This document shows, one piece after another, positions 11,905 to 22,555 of a DNA stretch of 64,000 bases (positions within the stretch are counted from its first letter, which is position 1; each line of letters starts with the position of its first letter). The notes beneath the pieces were generated by a model. The model did no database searches, had not been told where the DNA came from, and was given only the letters and a program-made list of their open reading frames with translations. The DNA comes from Platerodrilus igneus (taxonomy: Eukaryota > Arthropoda > Insecta > Coleoptera > Lycidae), in contig JARFIW010001178.1 of assembly GCA_036346225.1 (NCBI GenBank), positions 2,484,917 to 2,548,916 on the forward strand, written 5' to 3'. The position numbers and the translations under genes were made by a program.

Positions 11905-13057
11905 TGTTACGTTCACTTTCTAACGGTAAAATTAAAACTTACCTTTTTTTTGTCTTTTATTATTCGTTTACGTAGATTCTGCTTCAATCTTCCAACACCA
12001 TCCTGAATATTTGGCTTTCCTATAATTAGTACGCTTGTCAATAATTTCATTTAAACCCATTTGCTGAGAATTAGAAAGTTTCCCGATAAGTTACATCGTC
12101 CGTACCTTGTTTTAGGTGTCCGTTGACTTGATGCGCATTGCTATAGAGCGTAATTACTCCGTGTATTACTTCAATCTAGAAACTTGTTGAAATAATGTAT
12201 CGTATTCTTTTATAAACCGTGTTTCAGGTTTATAATCACATTTTGTATGTTTGATAGCCGAGGATTGAATTTTGAATTCTTGTTACTAAACTAATGAATA
12301 TTCATTTTCTTTTCTGCACACGACTGCGAGAAATAAACGCTTCCGTTCTTACTAAATTTTCGTGCACACACTGTGGTGAGTACTGTTAGTTTCAAAACAA
12401 AAAATATATACTTTCCTTCGTGAAGGGTCTAATCTGTAACTACACTTATTATAGCTTCTTTCCGGTGGAGAGAACCGTCCATTACCTCGGCCCCTGATTA
12501 ACCAGGCGATTGCTGTTTCCTTTGGGACGAAGGACACTCGCATGGCGTAATTCCAAATTCATCTGTTCGCCCTGCCGTTAGAGAGGGTGTTATGGCAAAA
12601 TCTACACCGAGGACAGGCGGGTGAGTTTTTATTCCCTAGTTTGTATATGAACCCTATGGAATTGTTCGGAGCAACATATTTATCAGTTCCTATTGGATTA
12701 CTAAACCTTATAGTTAAAATGATTAATTATCGTTACAGGAGATGATCTTTATTAATAATATTGTACTTATTATGGCCATGTTTTACGAAGTAACTTTTTG
12801 GTGTTTTTTCCTGAAATATGTGTATTGAGGTTATTGCTATTTTTTTTGTTTTTTTTATACTCCCTGTGAGTCTCTCCAAAATGTCACAAAGTAATTATAT
12901 GTATTAATACGCACTGTTAATTTCTTATTCTTGTTTTATTTTCAGGCTTTCCTTTATTTTTTCTTGTATTTGTAATACCCCGCCTACTCATCAACTGAGC
13001 CCGGGTGTTCTCTCTTTGTCTTTCAGGCTACGTCGATGTACGTAGCAACATGTATAA
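11905..13057 (+). repeat. Gypsy-1 5' LTR
   Basis: The LTR starts TGTTACGTTCAC directly after the purine run GCTGGGGGGGA and ends near ATAAA at 13057, a few bases before the primer-binding site. It contains a GC-richer block (about 12465-12610) that ends in a possible splice donor, GCGGGTGAGT. The 3' LTR matches it along the whole length apart from two insertions. Confidence 0.75.
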
Positions 13058-13061
13058 ATTT

Positions 13062-13079
13062 TGGCACCTAACATGGGCT
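13062..13079 (+). promoter_or_regulatory. Gypsy-1 primer-binding site
   Basis: TGGCACCTAACATGGGCT lies just inside the 5' LTR. It has the TGG start expected of a site pairing with a tRNA 3' CCA end. Which tRNA would pair was not determined. Confidence 0.6.
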
Positions 13080-13322
13080 CCGATTTTGTTTTGGGTAACT
13101 TTGCTCCGATTTAGTTTTGTATAGCTTTGACTCCGATTTTGTTTTGGGTAACTTTTGCTCCGATTTTCTTTTGTTTAACTTTGGCTCCGATTTTGTATTG
13201 CTTAACTTTTGTTTTCTTCTGTTGTTGGTGGTGGGACGTGGAGGTTGGATTGCCCTTTATTGATTGGTTCCTTCTTTTTCTTTTTGTGTACCATGGCATA
13301 TTAGCGCATTCATGTAAACCGG

Positions 13323-14683
13323 TTGCGGAAAACTGAGCTCGTATATGAATTAGAATCTCGCGTTTTTAATCCTGAGAATAATGCAGACGAATTACGCAGG
13401 GTCCGTACAAATACGTATCGTATGGAACGTGAACAAGGATTTAATTTTATTTCTGTGGAATCTGATTTCGCTTCCGAACTGGTAACGGTTACAGCTGCGA
13501 TCCAAGAGCTAAAACTATCTCTGATTACATTTAGTGGGGACAAGTTTTAACCTGCGTTTAAACGCATTAACTGCATACAGAACGACGCTGTTCTAGGATG
13601 TCTCCAACGCAGGAGAAACGCCAAGTTCATAACCAATTACTTCTTACTTTAGCTGATCTCCACGGCTCTTTTGACACTAAAATAAAGAAATTTCGTCACA
13701 CTATTACTTTATCGAAAACCTCGATAGCTACCTCTAGCGCGGCATACACAAATAGTGTCGATTTCGATGAACCTCCTCTACTTGCTTCCGAATTGGAATC
13801 TGAATCTGAACTGGATTTTGCTTATAAGTCTGTTACAGTTGAGAAAAATACTTTTACTTCACATGACCGAGTTGTTAAGGTTTCTCCTACGCGTACGGGT
13901 AGATCAGATACTTCTTCCGTACTTTCTACTGTTCTTTTTCCTAGTTCTGCTCCTATTCGTCAGGTCATATGCTTTAATTGCGACAAACCTGGTCATGTTT
14001 CGACACGTTGTACTCGTCCTCAAGTACTCCATTGCTATGGTTGCGGACATAAGGGAGTTTCTCGCCGCAACTGTCCACACTGTCATCCTACTACTAATAG
14101 GTCTTCGAATCATACTTCAATTCCTGTTCTCAGCCCTAGCAGTCAACTTTCGTCTGCTGTTAACTCTACGTTCTCTTCTGTACCTCATCCAGGTCATCCT
14201 GCTACTGCTATCAAAACATACCCTTCTTCGGCAAATACAGCTTCGAACAAAATTTCCTCCGTCTCTAGTTCTACATCCTTTTCTGCACCTCCTTCTGCTC
14301 ACCATACTACCAGCACATCCGATCCTCTTCAACCATATGTGTGTTCAAATTATAATATTGATTGTTACGGCTATCACGCCCCTACTAACCGAACCTCTAC
14401 TAAGAGGAACCAAATTTCTTCTGCCCGTTGCGATTCAAACGATGATCAAATGGATCCTACGTATTATTCACTTCCGCCCCAGACTGTGCCTCCATCACCA
14501 TTGCAACCCATACTTCGAATTAGTAATTTACAACTAGCTTCTCAAGAGTTTATTCCTGCTTTCGTAAATAATTCTACTAAAGAAATTTCTGTCGTGTCTG
14601 CAATAACAAATGCAGCTGAAGTGACGATACTTCTAATTCAGTCAGAGAAGGTCTTGTTGAAGTTCAGGAACCTGTATTTTTAA
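13323..14683 (+). pseudogene. Gypsy-1 Gag-like protein with zinc knuckles, capsid lost
   Basis: The first frame (13323-13550) encodes TELVYELESRVFNPE, which resembles the start of the Gypsy-2 Gag (LIYELECRS). A break at 13550-13598 is followed by a 361-residue frame (13598-14683). That frame carries CFNCDKPGHVSTRC (a CX2CX4HX4C knuckle, residues about 125-138) and CYGCGHKGVSRRNC (about 146-159). The intervening capsid block present in Gypsy-2 (around WGLTFEGFD to FKDLCRSL) is absent. The rest is serine/threonine/proline-rich. Gag normally packages the element RNA, but without capsid sequence it could not assemble a normal particle. This is either an internal deletion or a derived form. Confidence 0.7.
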
Positions 14684-14756
14684 TGCTTGTTGCTGTTGTT
14701 GTGAAAATATTACCTGTTCCTGCTTTCTTAGATGGTTCTACTCAAAAATTTCTGTC

Positions 14757-15502
14757 GTGTTTGCAATAACAGCTGTAGCTGAAGTGACGATAACTCCTAA
14801 TACGGATAGCGAAGGTCCTGTTGAAGTTAGTGAACCCGTAGCTATACTGCCTGTTGCTGTTGTCTTCAAAGTGTTACCTGATCCTGTTTGTTTATCTACT
14901 ATTGTCAAGGAATCCGTTCCTATTGCGGCTGAAGTTTTGTCTGTTCCTACTCCGTTGTCTAACATTGATAAAGTCTTACTTGATTCTACTCCTTTATCGG
15001 ACGTTGATGAAACGTTACCTGCTCTTACTCATTGTTCTAATGTCGACCAAATTCTTTCTGTGTTTCTTTATCTAATGCTGACAAAATTCTAGTTGCTTCT
15101 GTTATTTTAGCTACGGTTGGTGAAATTCTAGCTGGTGTCTCTTTTTATAATGTTGACGAATTTCTTCCTGGTGCTGTTTGTTTTTGTAAAGTTGATGAGA
15201 TTCTGCCTGGTTCTGCTCCTTTCTTTAATGTTGATAAACTTCATTCTACTCCTTTAGCTAACGTTAACGAAGTTCTACTTGATGCTGTTTGTTCTTGTAA
15301 GGTGGATGAAATTCTATCTGATTATGTTTCTTTATGTAATGTTGCTGAAGTGTTATCAGATTCTGCTCCTTTTCCTAAGGGTGATGCTCTTACAGCCAAT
15401 GCTGTTTTCTTTCCTATCTGTGATACTGTTAGTCCTTTATCTAACATCGATGAAAGTTTATCTGTTTCTGTCCCTTTATCTACCGTAACTGAAGGATGTT
15501 GA
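14757..15502 (+). repeat. Degenerate tandem coding repeat, about 45 bp
   Basis: Downstream of Gag, a degenerate unit encoding roughly (S/A)NVDEVLxDSxPL recurs many times in 14757-15502, in frames that change at small indels. Examples are LSNIDKVLLDSTPLSDVDE near 14960 and NVNEVLLDAVCSCKVDEIL near 15260. The period is close to 15 residues. I recognise no known domain. The repeat sits where protease and RT would be expected in a Gypsy element. Confidence 0.6.
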
Positions 15503-15973
15503 CATTCTGACAACCCATGATGTTTACTTTTCTACCGTCAACTTTCTTTCAGCCAATTCTAAAAACAAACCACTTTCTTCAATAACGCGTTTTAAGTTTC
15601 CTAAATTACCCTCGCCGCCACCTCCTCAACCGTGTGCTACAACTACTACACCCCCTGCTGTTCCAGTTTTGCCCAAAAGAGACATAAATTAGTCTATGCT
15701 TATTTCGAACCTGAATATGTATGTTGGCGAAATCCTAATGTTCTTGACTTCACTGCGTTTTCCCGCTGGCGGCGCAAACGTCTTAAGTTCAATACCTAGT
15801 CCTCGCGTCCCCTGATTCTTATGCCGATTTTGCTCTCCTTAGGACTTGATTTCTGAACTCTAAGATTTCTTTATTTACTTCCCTGTTTGGCTGGATTTTC
15901 TTTCTTTTTCTTCCACCCGTGTGGGTCCGGGAATAGAACAGCCCCATGGTACGACCTGCCTGTCGTAAGAGGC

Positions 15974-16070
15974 GACACACACACGCACGCACCCACGCGC
16001 ACACGCACGCACGCGCACGCGCGCACACACACACACACATGCACGCCCACGCCCATGCACACGCACACAC
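15974..16070. repeat. CA/CG-rich microsatellite
   Basis: An impure (CA)n tract with interspersed CG steps lies here. It generates long repetitive frames on both strands that are not genes. Confidence 0.95.
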
Positions 16071-16963
16071 ATACTAATACATAATTACACTGGGATTCGG
16101 TTTTATTTTCTTTTGTGCGAGTGTTAGGGTTTTTTTGTGGTCCTTGTACTTGTTGCTAAGTGTTATTTTTTTTTGTTGTTGTCTTTTTTTCCCTCATTCC
16201 TTTTGTTACACATTCCTCTCCTTTTTCATGTGGCTGGTGTTACTTTCTGTCGGTCTTCGTGCTGACTTGGTTAAATTTTTTCGATTCACTTCCTGTGGTA
16301 TGTGCTTCTAGACCATTTTCTTCTTTTCTTCGGAAACCACGACTTAGTTGATTTTAGGTCTAATTAGCAGTTGTTTTCTTCGGTTTTTCGTTTGTTGCGA
16401 TTCTTGTGTACCACAGCTTGAAGTATTTTGATTTTTGTTCTCTATCTAGCACTCTTGTTGTTCCCTGGTTTAATTTGAGGCTTGACACTTTTGTCGATTA
16501 CTGTTGGTCTTCTTTTCCTTACTTTTGGTTTTCTGCAGGACATCAGTCGTCTTTTGAGGTCGAAGACAGTTTTGCTTCTTTGCTGAAGAAGCATCCGTCC
16601 TTTGACGACTTTGACAGTGTTGACGCCGTTCTATTTTTGTCCTCACTCATTGCTACGACCTACCTATCTTTCCCTGTGGTTCTTTTCACTTTTGGTTGTC
16701 CGGTATTTTGGTTCTTCGAGTGGAACGAGAACTCTTTTTTATTTTGGAGTGTTTTTTTGTTCTTTTTAATTTGTTAAGCGAATTTTTTTTGTTTGTTTTG
16801 ATTCTTCCTATTATGATATCTCGGCCTTCGAGCAGGATATCAGATGATTTTTTTGTTTTTTTAATTTGCTTAAGCAAAATTTTTTGTTCGTTATTTTTTT
16901 TTGTACTGAGTACGGTATTGTCCACTCCCTTAATTTTGTTTTCCTACCCCGACTTTTAATTTT

Positions 16964-16974
16964 GCTGGGTGGGA
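16964..16974 (+). promoter_or_regulatory. Gypsy-1 polypurine tract
   Basis: GCTGGGTGGGA lies two bases before the 3' LTR start TGTTACG. The same run, GCTGGGGGGGA, precedes the LTR at 11905. This is the expected position of the plus-strand primer in an LTR element. Confidence 0.65.
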
Positions 16975-17463
16975 TTTGTTACGTTCACTTTCCAACAGTA
17001 AAATTAAAACTTACCTTTTTTGTCTTTTATTATTCGTTTACGTAGATTCTGCTTCAATCTTCCAATCATCCTGAATATTTTGCTTTCCTACAATTAGTAC
17101 GCTTGTCAATAATTTCATTTAAACCCATTTGCTGCGAATTAGAAAGTTTACCGATAAGTTACCTCGTCCGTACCTTGTTCTAGGTGTCCGTTGACTTGAT
17201 GCGCATTGCTATAGAGCGTAATTACTCCGTATATTACTTCAATCTAGAAACTTGTTGAAATAATGCATCGTATTCTTTGATAAAGCGTGTTTCGGGTTTA
17301 TAATCACATTTTGTATTTTTGATAGTGGAGGATTGAATTTTGAATTCTTGTTACTAAACTAATGAATATTCATTTTCTTTTCTGTGCACGATTGCGAGAA
17401 ATAAACGCTTCCGTTCTTACTAAATTTTCGTGCACACACTGTGGTGAGTACTGTTAGTTTAAA

Positions 17464-17464
<1 letters not shown>

Positions 17465-17511
<47 letters not shown>
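17465..17511. repeat. (TA)n microsatellite, left of insert
   Basis: A pure TA run of about 47 bp. The 5' LTR has only AAAAAATATATA at this place. Confidence 0.95.
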
Positions 17512-17513
<2 letters not shown>

Positions 17514-19436
17514 CTATGAACTACTGGAATTATCGAGCCTTTATGTTGGGCTGTTTTATTATTATTGCTATGCTCTCTAATTTATTCGCGCCCCATCGTT
17601 TGGGCGACCATATTATTATTGCTATGTATAAACAAGAATGGTAATTATCGTTCTCCGACGTTGGGCTGTCTCATTAATATTGCTATAAATTCCCTCCAGA
17701 AACTTAACTGGATTTTATCTTCAACCAACCTTGTCTACCAATAACAAAATTTGATACGTTACCGCCTTACTCGTTATCAATTTCGTATCCAACTTATAAC
17801 TCCTCCTTGAACTGTTTAAATTATCAAATCACTCCCATTAACTTTATCTTATGACCTCGACTAGCATTTATTTGGAATTATAAAATTCAGTTAATTCGAT
17901 TCTATATAATGAAACAAATATTATGTACAGTTTTTGTAAATTATTTGAAATACACTTTTCAATTAATTAATGTTGTAAATCTCATTTGTCAAAAATCATA
18001 TGCTTTTTACTCAAAACCCAAAGTCACAAAAAAACCTATTATTTTTTATAAAAGAAGAAGTGTGGAACGTTCGAAACCTCTTATCATATTACACACTTTA
18101 TACGCATTCAAGTCCTTTTGTTGACTTTTTCACATTCATATTATATTAAGCAAATTCAATATTCAAATAAAAAAGTAGAAAAGAAAATGTCTTATAACTA
18201 AAAATCTAACCTGGTCTATATTCTTCTCATTGACGCATTCATAATCAGCTAATATTTCCCATGCATTAAGCCATCCATTTGAATAAAAATTATCTTCCCC
18301 CAATTCAGGATTATTACATGTCCATTCGAAATATTGTCTATCCACACGCTTGAACCATTGCATTTAAATTATTGCCATCACCCTCTGGACTACCATTATT
18401 AACTTATACTTATGCACCCCAATTTATTGCCGTCTCATTTCAGACTTAGAATTACTTCTTATTAATTTCCCCAAACTAAGAATTGGATTATCATCATTTA
18501 TCTTCCATTGACTTAGAAATTGTATTTTTCTCCCCCAGAACTTGGAATTACATTTATTCTCCACGAACTCAGAAGCCCTATTATTATTATGTTTTAGTTT
18601 AAAATAAAATTCCCCAAAATCTACTTACGTTTAATCGGCAATCGTAATTTTCATTTTAGCACTTATATAATTTTTCACTTTGAATTATTATTACGTATCA
18701 CTTTATTTCATAGTGGCGCACTTTGGCCTTTGTTGAGTTGAAACTGACTTCGTTATCACTGTACCTGTTAATATATCTTTTCTCCCCTACTCCGTCAGTG
18801 GGTATGGTCTACAAACTCGTCGCTCATTTTAACCAATCAAATATTTGCATTCAAAGTAGCTTCTGAAGTAATTTTCTATGCTTTCCAATAATTGTGGTCG
18901 CAGCTGTCTTCGTTATCAAACATGCGGTGTTTTGATGAATCTAATTGCTCTTCCATAAACAACTGATGCAATTTGACTTTTAATTTTCATATCTGCATGT
19001 TATTTACGCAATTTTTAATCTCCTTTCTTATTAAGAATAGTTAACTATTTGTACGCATTTATATGATCCCTAAAGCTCTATTTCTTATCACTGTATTAAC
19101 CTAATTGTTCGGAACTCTTTTGAATGCGTGTCTAATTACACTTTATTATGTTTACTTATAAATACGCGTGCTACCACTGAAAAATATCTTTATTTGCCTT
19201 ACCTAAATTAACTAAAACTTTATCTATAGGGTATTAAATATTTACTATTTACCTAATGCATGTGTTCCTGGTTTCTACGCTAACTATGCGTCTTCCTGTG
19301 TGTATTTGCGTCGCTTAAAACTATTTATACTTTATATACAGGGTGTTGACTGCTTACTATTTACAAACTATCTCCATTTCTCAATTCTTTAATTAAATAA
19401 ATGCAGTTTTCTGCTGCCTATGCTAATTTCTCATTC

Positions 19437-19440
<4 letters not shown>
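17512..19440. mobile_element. Insert flanked by (TA)n in the Gypsy-1 3' LTR
   Basis: About 1.93 kb has no counterpart in the 5' LTR and is bounded on both sides by TA runs. The left edge reads TTGCTATGAACTACTGG. Within the first 170 bp an ATTGCTAT-ending unit recurs three more times, at about 17566, 17614 and 17675, after GTTGGGCTGT- or TTTGGGCGAC-like sequence. No convincing reading frame or terminal inverted repeat is visible. The element class is unknown. Confidence 0.6.

Positions 19441-19480
<40 letters not shown>
19441..19480. repeat. (TA)n microsatellite, right of insert
   Basis: A pure TA run of 40 bp immediately before the LTR resumes at CTTTCCTTCG. Confidence 0.95.
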
Positions 19481-19481
<1 letters not shown>

Positions 19482-19831
19482 TTTCCTTCGTTAAGGGTCT
19501 AATTTGTAACTACACTTATAGCTTCTTTCCGGTGGAGAGAACCGTCCATTACCTCGGCCCCTGATTAACGAGACGATTGCTGTTTCCTTTGGGGTGAAGG
19601 ACATTCGCATGGCGTAATCCCAAATTCATCTTTTCGCCCTGCCGTTAGGGAGGGTGTTATGGCGAAATCTACACCGAAAACAGGCGGGTGAGTTTTTATT
19701 CGCTAGTTTGTATATGAACCCTATGGAATTGTTCGGGGCAACATATTTATCAGTTCCTTCCTATTGGATGACTAAACCTTATAGTTAAAATGATTATCGT
19801 TACAGGAGATGATCTTTATTAATAATATTGT

Positions 19832-20079
19832 GCAAGATTATCCTAATGAGGGGATGAGATTGTGATCTCTTAGAGAGTGCTCTTTGAGTTTCCCTTCATT
19901 CAGAAGTTACTTCTGTTCAAACGTAAAGCTTTAATTGTACAAATAACTATAAATGTACAGAGTTGTTTAACAGATGTACTATTTTAAATTTAGAGACCTT
20001 TCAGTCAAACTCAACTGACAACTGTAATAATAAAAAAAACTACTCAAAACGTTTGCTTGACAGCCAAGCCTACCTTACA
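19832..20079. mobile_element. 248-bp insertion with ATTGT target duplication
   Basis: The 3' LTR reads AATATTGT, then 248 bp absent from the 5' LTR (compare 12750-12775), then AATTGTACTTATTAT. ATTGT at 19827-19831 and 20080-20084 forms a 5-bp direct duplication. The insert starts GCAAGATTATCC and ends CTACCTTACA with no clear terminal inverted repeat. Its class is unknown. Confidence 0.7.
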
Positions 20080-20375
20080 ATTGTACTTATTATAGTCATG
20101 TTTTACGAAGTAACTTTTTGTTGTTCTTTCTGATATATGTGTATTGAGGTTATTGCTATTGATTTTTTTTGTTTTTTTATACTGCCCTGTGATGTCTTTC
20201 CAAAATGTCACTGAGAGTAATTATATGTATTAATAAGCACTGTTAATTTCCTTTTTTTATTTTCGGGGTTTCCTTTATTTTTTCTTATATATGTAAGACC
20301 CCGCCTACTCACCAACTGAGCCCGGGTATTCTCTCTTTATCTTTCAGACTACGTCGAAGTACGTAGAAACATATA

Positions 20376-20546
20376 AAAAACATTGTTTATTCCGAGAAGA
20401 TCCGTGACATTGCTCATTTGAGGGAGAGGATTGTTGCAGCTGTAGCATCCGTAACCCCTGATATGCTGCTGAATACCTGGGGCGAAACTGATTGTCGTTT
20501 AGACGCGGCCAGGGCAACAGATGGTGCACATATAGAACCTTATTAG
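20376..20546 (+). pseudogene. Mariner-type transposase, C-terminal part
   Basis: An open stretch encodes EKIRDIAHLRERIVAAV, TPDMLLNTWGETDCRLD and ATDGAHIEPY followed by TAG. This matches the C terminus of the DUF4817-type mariner transposases whose central part lies at 10591-11055. Together the two pieces cover the central and C-terminal parts of one gene, separated by Gypsy-1. The few residues expected between LDFFF and this piece are lost or scrambled at the junctions. Confidence 0.8.
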
Positions 20547-22084
20547 GTATCAAAAGAATTTGAGAAAATTCTCTTTAATACTATATAGGTTTAATAACTA
20601 TTATTTTAACTTATTTTAACAGATAAAACTTTAAATCAAGGAGTTCTTTTATAAACTTCCTGTATATCAGACACTATGACATTATTTTAATGTGAAAGGT
20701 ATTACGTTTAAAACGGTTTTTTTAAGTTGCGTGCTACAAGAAGTTATCCACTCATAATTTTCCATTCCCTATTTTCTTAATTAATTTGGCAGAATTATTA
20801 ATAAAACCTAACAGGAGCTTCCGAACTATCGTTAAAACTTGCTTAAGAATAAGGTAAAAAATTCACACCAGTCTATTCTAGTATGTTGATGTATCTACAA
20901 ACAATGAAAAATAAACTACATCAAATGACGAGAGGAATCTTACACCTCAATGGTAACGAGGGCAATCTTAGATTTGTAATCTATTTTTAATTACTGTGTT
21001 GTTTATTTTCTACCCTAAACATAGACTTCAGTTTCAGTTCTTACATAATTAAAGCTTAAAGTGATCATTCAAACATTCCTTTCAAATACCTTCTTGACAT
21101 GATAACCAGGGCGCTATCAGTAAAGTTTTAATTTTATACTTCCTAACTTTCCTAACTACACTTTAGGCTTCAGGGACCGAAATATGTTATTTTTAAAAAC
21201 ACGTTAGAGTTGATTCACTCATGACAATTAAACTATAAATATCTCTTTAATCGCGTTGTCAAAGAGACTGATGATTGCTATTAACTTAAATAAAATTCAA
21301 AAGTCCTAAATGACTACTTTACTATTTCGAGAAAATAAGACAAAAATATGAGGTACACTTTACTTTTAAATTTTTAAATCAGGGCATCAACTATTATTTG
21401 TTAAGGGTGAAATGTGCACGAAGTTAAAAATTTTGATTTGCCCCGAAGGGGCGGGGACCCGTAACTTAATTAGGGTGCTTCGGTTAACTGCAGTGGTGCT
21501 GGAGTGGCGAAAATAGAAATTCAAAATAAAATAATAACAGAATAAAGATGATAAATCAAATAACTGGAATATAAAAATTCTACGTTTCGGTGCACGAACC
21601 CTGAAAGGTTTTTCTATTTAAAAATCGAGGGACAGCACACTGCTGATCCATCAATTCTTTTGGTGTTCTCTCCACACGGAAGACTATTATTTCGCATAAA
21701 TCTTCCTTGCTTTGGAAACCTAAGCATTATAATCTCATATCCTACTTTTCTCGAAACTACCTTAAAAACAATGGTGTAAAGTTAGCAGCAGTCTTTTTTC
21801 CAGCAGTCTTTTTAGAAAAATGCAGCAAACTGCATAAAAGCAATTTCTTGGTAGCTAAAATAGTTAGTCTCTGCAGACAAAAAATATTTCCAATAAATCT
21901 TTGATCAATAACTAAAACAATAAGTATTTCAAATTCCTCACTAGAATGCGCATAGAATGATTCCAAATTGTGTAATCGAAAGATATCAATAAAAAAAGTG
22001 TATACTTACGCCTAAACCTAGAGTTAACCAATCTCACTCTACGGGGGTGAACACATGTCACCACTAAAACCAGAAAAGCTTAAA
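20547..22084. other. Unannotated AT-rich spacer
   Basis: No gene or recognisable element is seen. A short GC-rich palindrome-like patch, GCCCCGAAGGGGC, lies near 21441. Confidence 0.5.
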
Positions 22085-22276
22085 AATTACAAATCACGTG
22101 TGCGAATCGAACTAGGGTTAAAAAATACCTCTTGCTAGTAGCTATAATACGTTCCTGGTGCGAATTGCTTGCAAGCTGTCATAAGGATGGAAAACTCGCC
22201 CCAAGCAGACAAACGTAAAATCTGTAACTAAGGCGATCGTGTGTGCGAATCGAACTAGGCTTAAAAATATTTCTTA
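22085..22276. repeat. Direct repeat pair, one copy hit by a MITE
   Basis: CGTGTGCGAATCGAACTAGG plus about 35 more bases occurs at about 22097-22150. It recurs at about 22229-22275 and is continued after the MITE (GCTATACTTGATG at 22556). The first copy gives the uninterrupted version of the target. Confidence 0.7.
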
Positions 22277-22553
22277 CTATAGTCCATTCGCTTTAACTTT
22301 AGGATGACGTCACAAATGGATGAAATGCTACATTGCCAATGTTACTTTATATTATAATATATTTAATGAAAGATATAGCAATATTCCCATTGGCAAGAAG
22401 AATTGGTGGCAACGCCGTACAGAGCTGTCAGCCTTTATTATGTTAAATGACAGTATCCTTCATGCGCAATTCTAGGTATTTATTTGTATACAGTTGCCAA
22501 CACTTTACTACTATATTTGACGTCATCCTAAAGTTATTTCGAATAGACTATAG
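22277..22553. mobile_element. MITE with TA target duplication
   Basis: The ends CTATAGTCCATTCG and CGAATAGACTATAG are near-perfect inverted repeats. They extend inward through TAACTTTAGGATGACGTCA and its complement, so each arm is about 36 bp with a few mismatches. TA flanks each side. Length is 277 bp and no coding capacity is seen. TA duplication and structure fit a Tc1/mariner-type MITE. The source transposase is not identified. Confidence 0.8.
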
Positions 22554-22555
22554 TA

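Larger units (their letters stand above)
11056..20374 (+). mobile_element. Gypsy-1: Ty3/Gypsy-like LTR element in a mariner, tandem form
   Basis: Three LTR-related blocks and two internal blocks are arranged as: partial LTR (11056-11218), end of internal region (11219-11904), LTR (11905-13057), internal region with gag (13058-16976), LTR (16977-20374). Both full LTRs begin TGTTACGTTCAC and are preceded by a purine run. A primer-binding-site-like sequence follows the 5' LTR. The interior encodes a zinc-knuckle Gag-like protein but no protease, RT or integrase, so the element is non-autonomous or pol-deleted. Mariner coding sequence lies on both sides. Confidence 0.8.
16977..20374 (+). repeat. 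Gypsy-1 3' LTR with two later insertions
   Basis: The LTR starts TGTTACGTTCAC and follows the 5' LTR closely up to 17460. There an AT-rich stretch that is short in the 5' LTR has become (TA)n plus a 1.9-kb insert. It resumes at CTTTCCTTCG (19481), is interrupted again by a 248-bp insert (19832-20079), and ends near 20374 where mariner coding sequence resumes. Confidence 0.75.

Noticed and set aside
13755..14537. 260-residue alternative plus-strand frame
   Set aside because: It overlaps the zinc-knuckle Gag frame, is leucine/isoleucine-rich and has no domain; it is an out-of-frame shadow.
15819..16084. Several long frames on both strands
   Set aside because: They are products of the CA/CG microsatellite and have repetitive composition with no domain.
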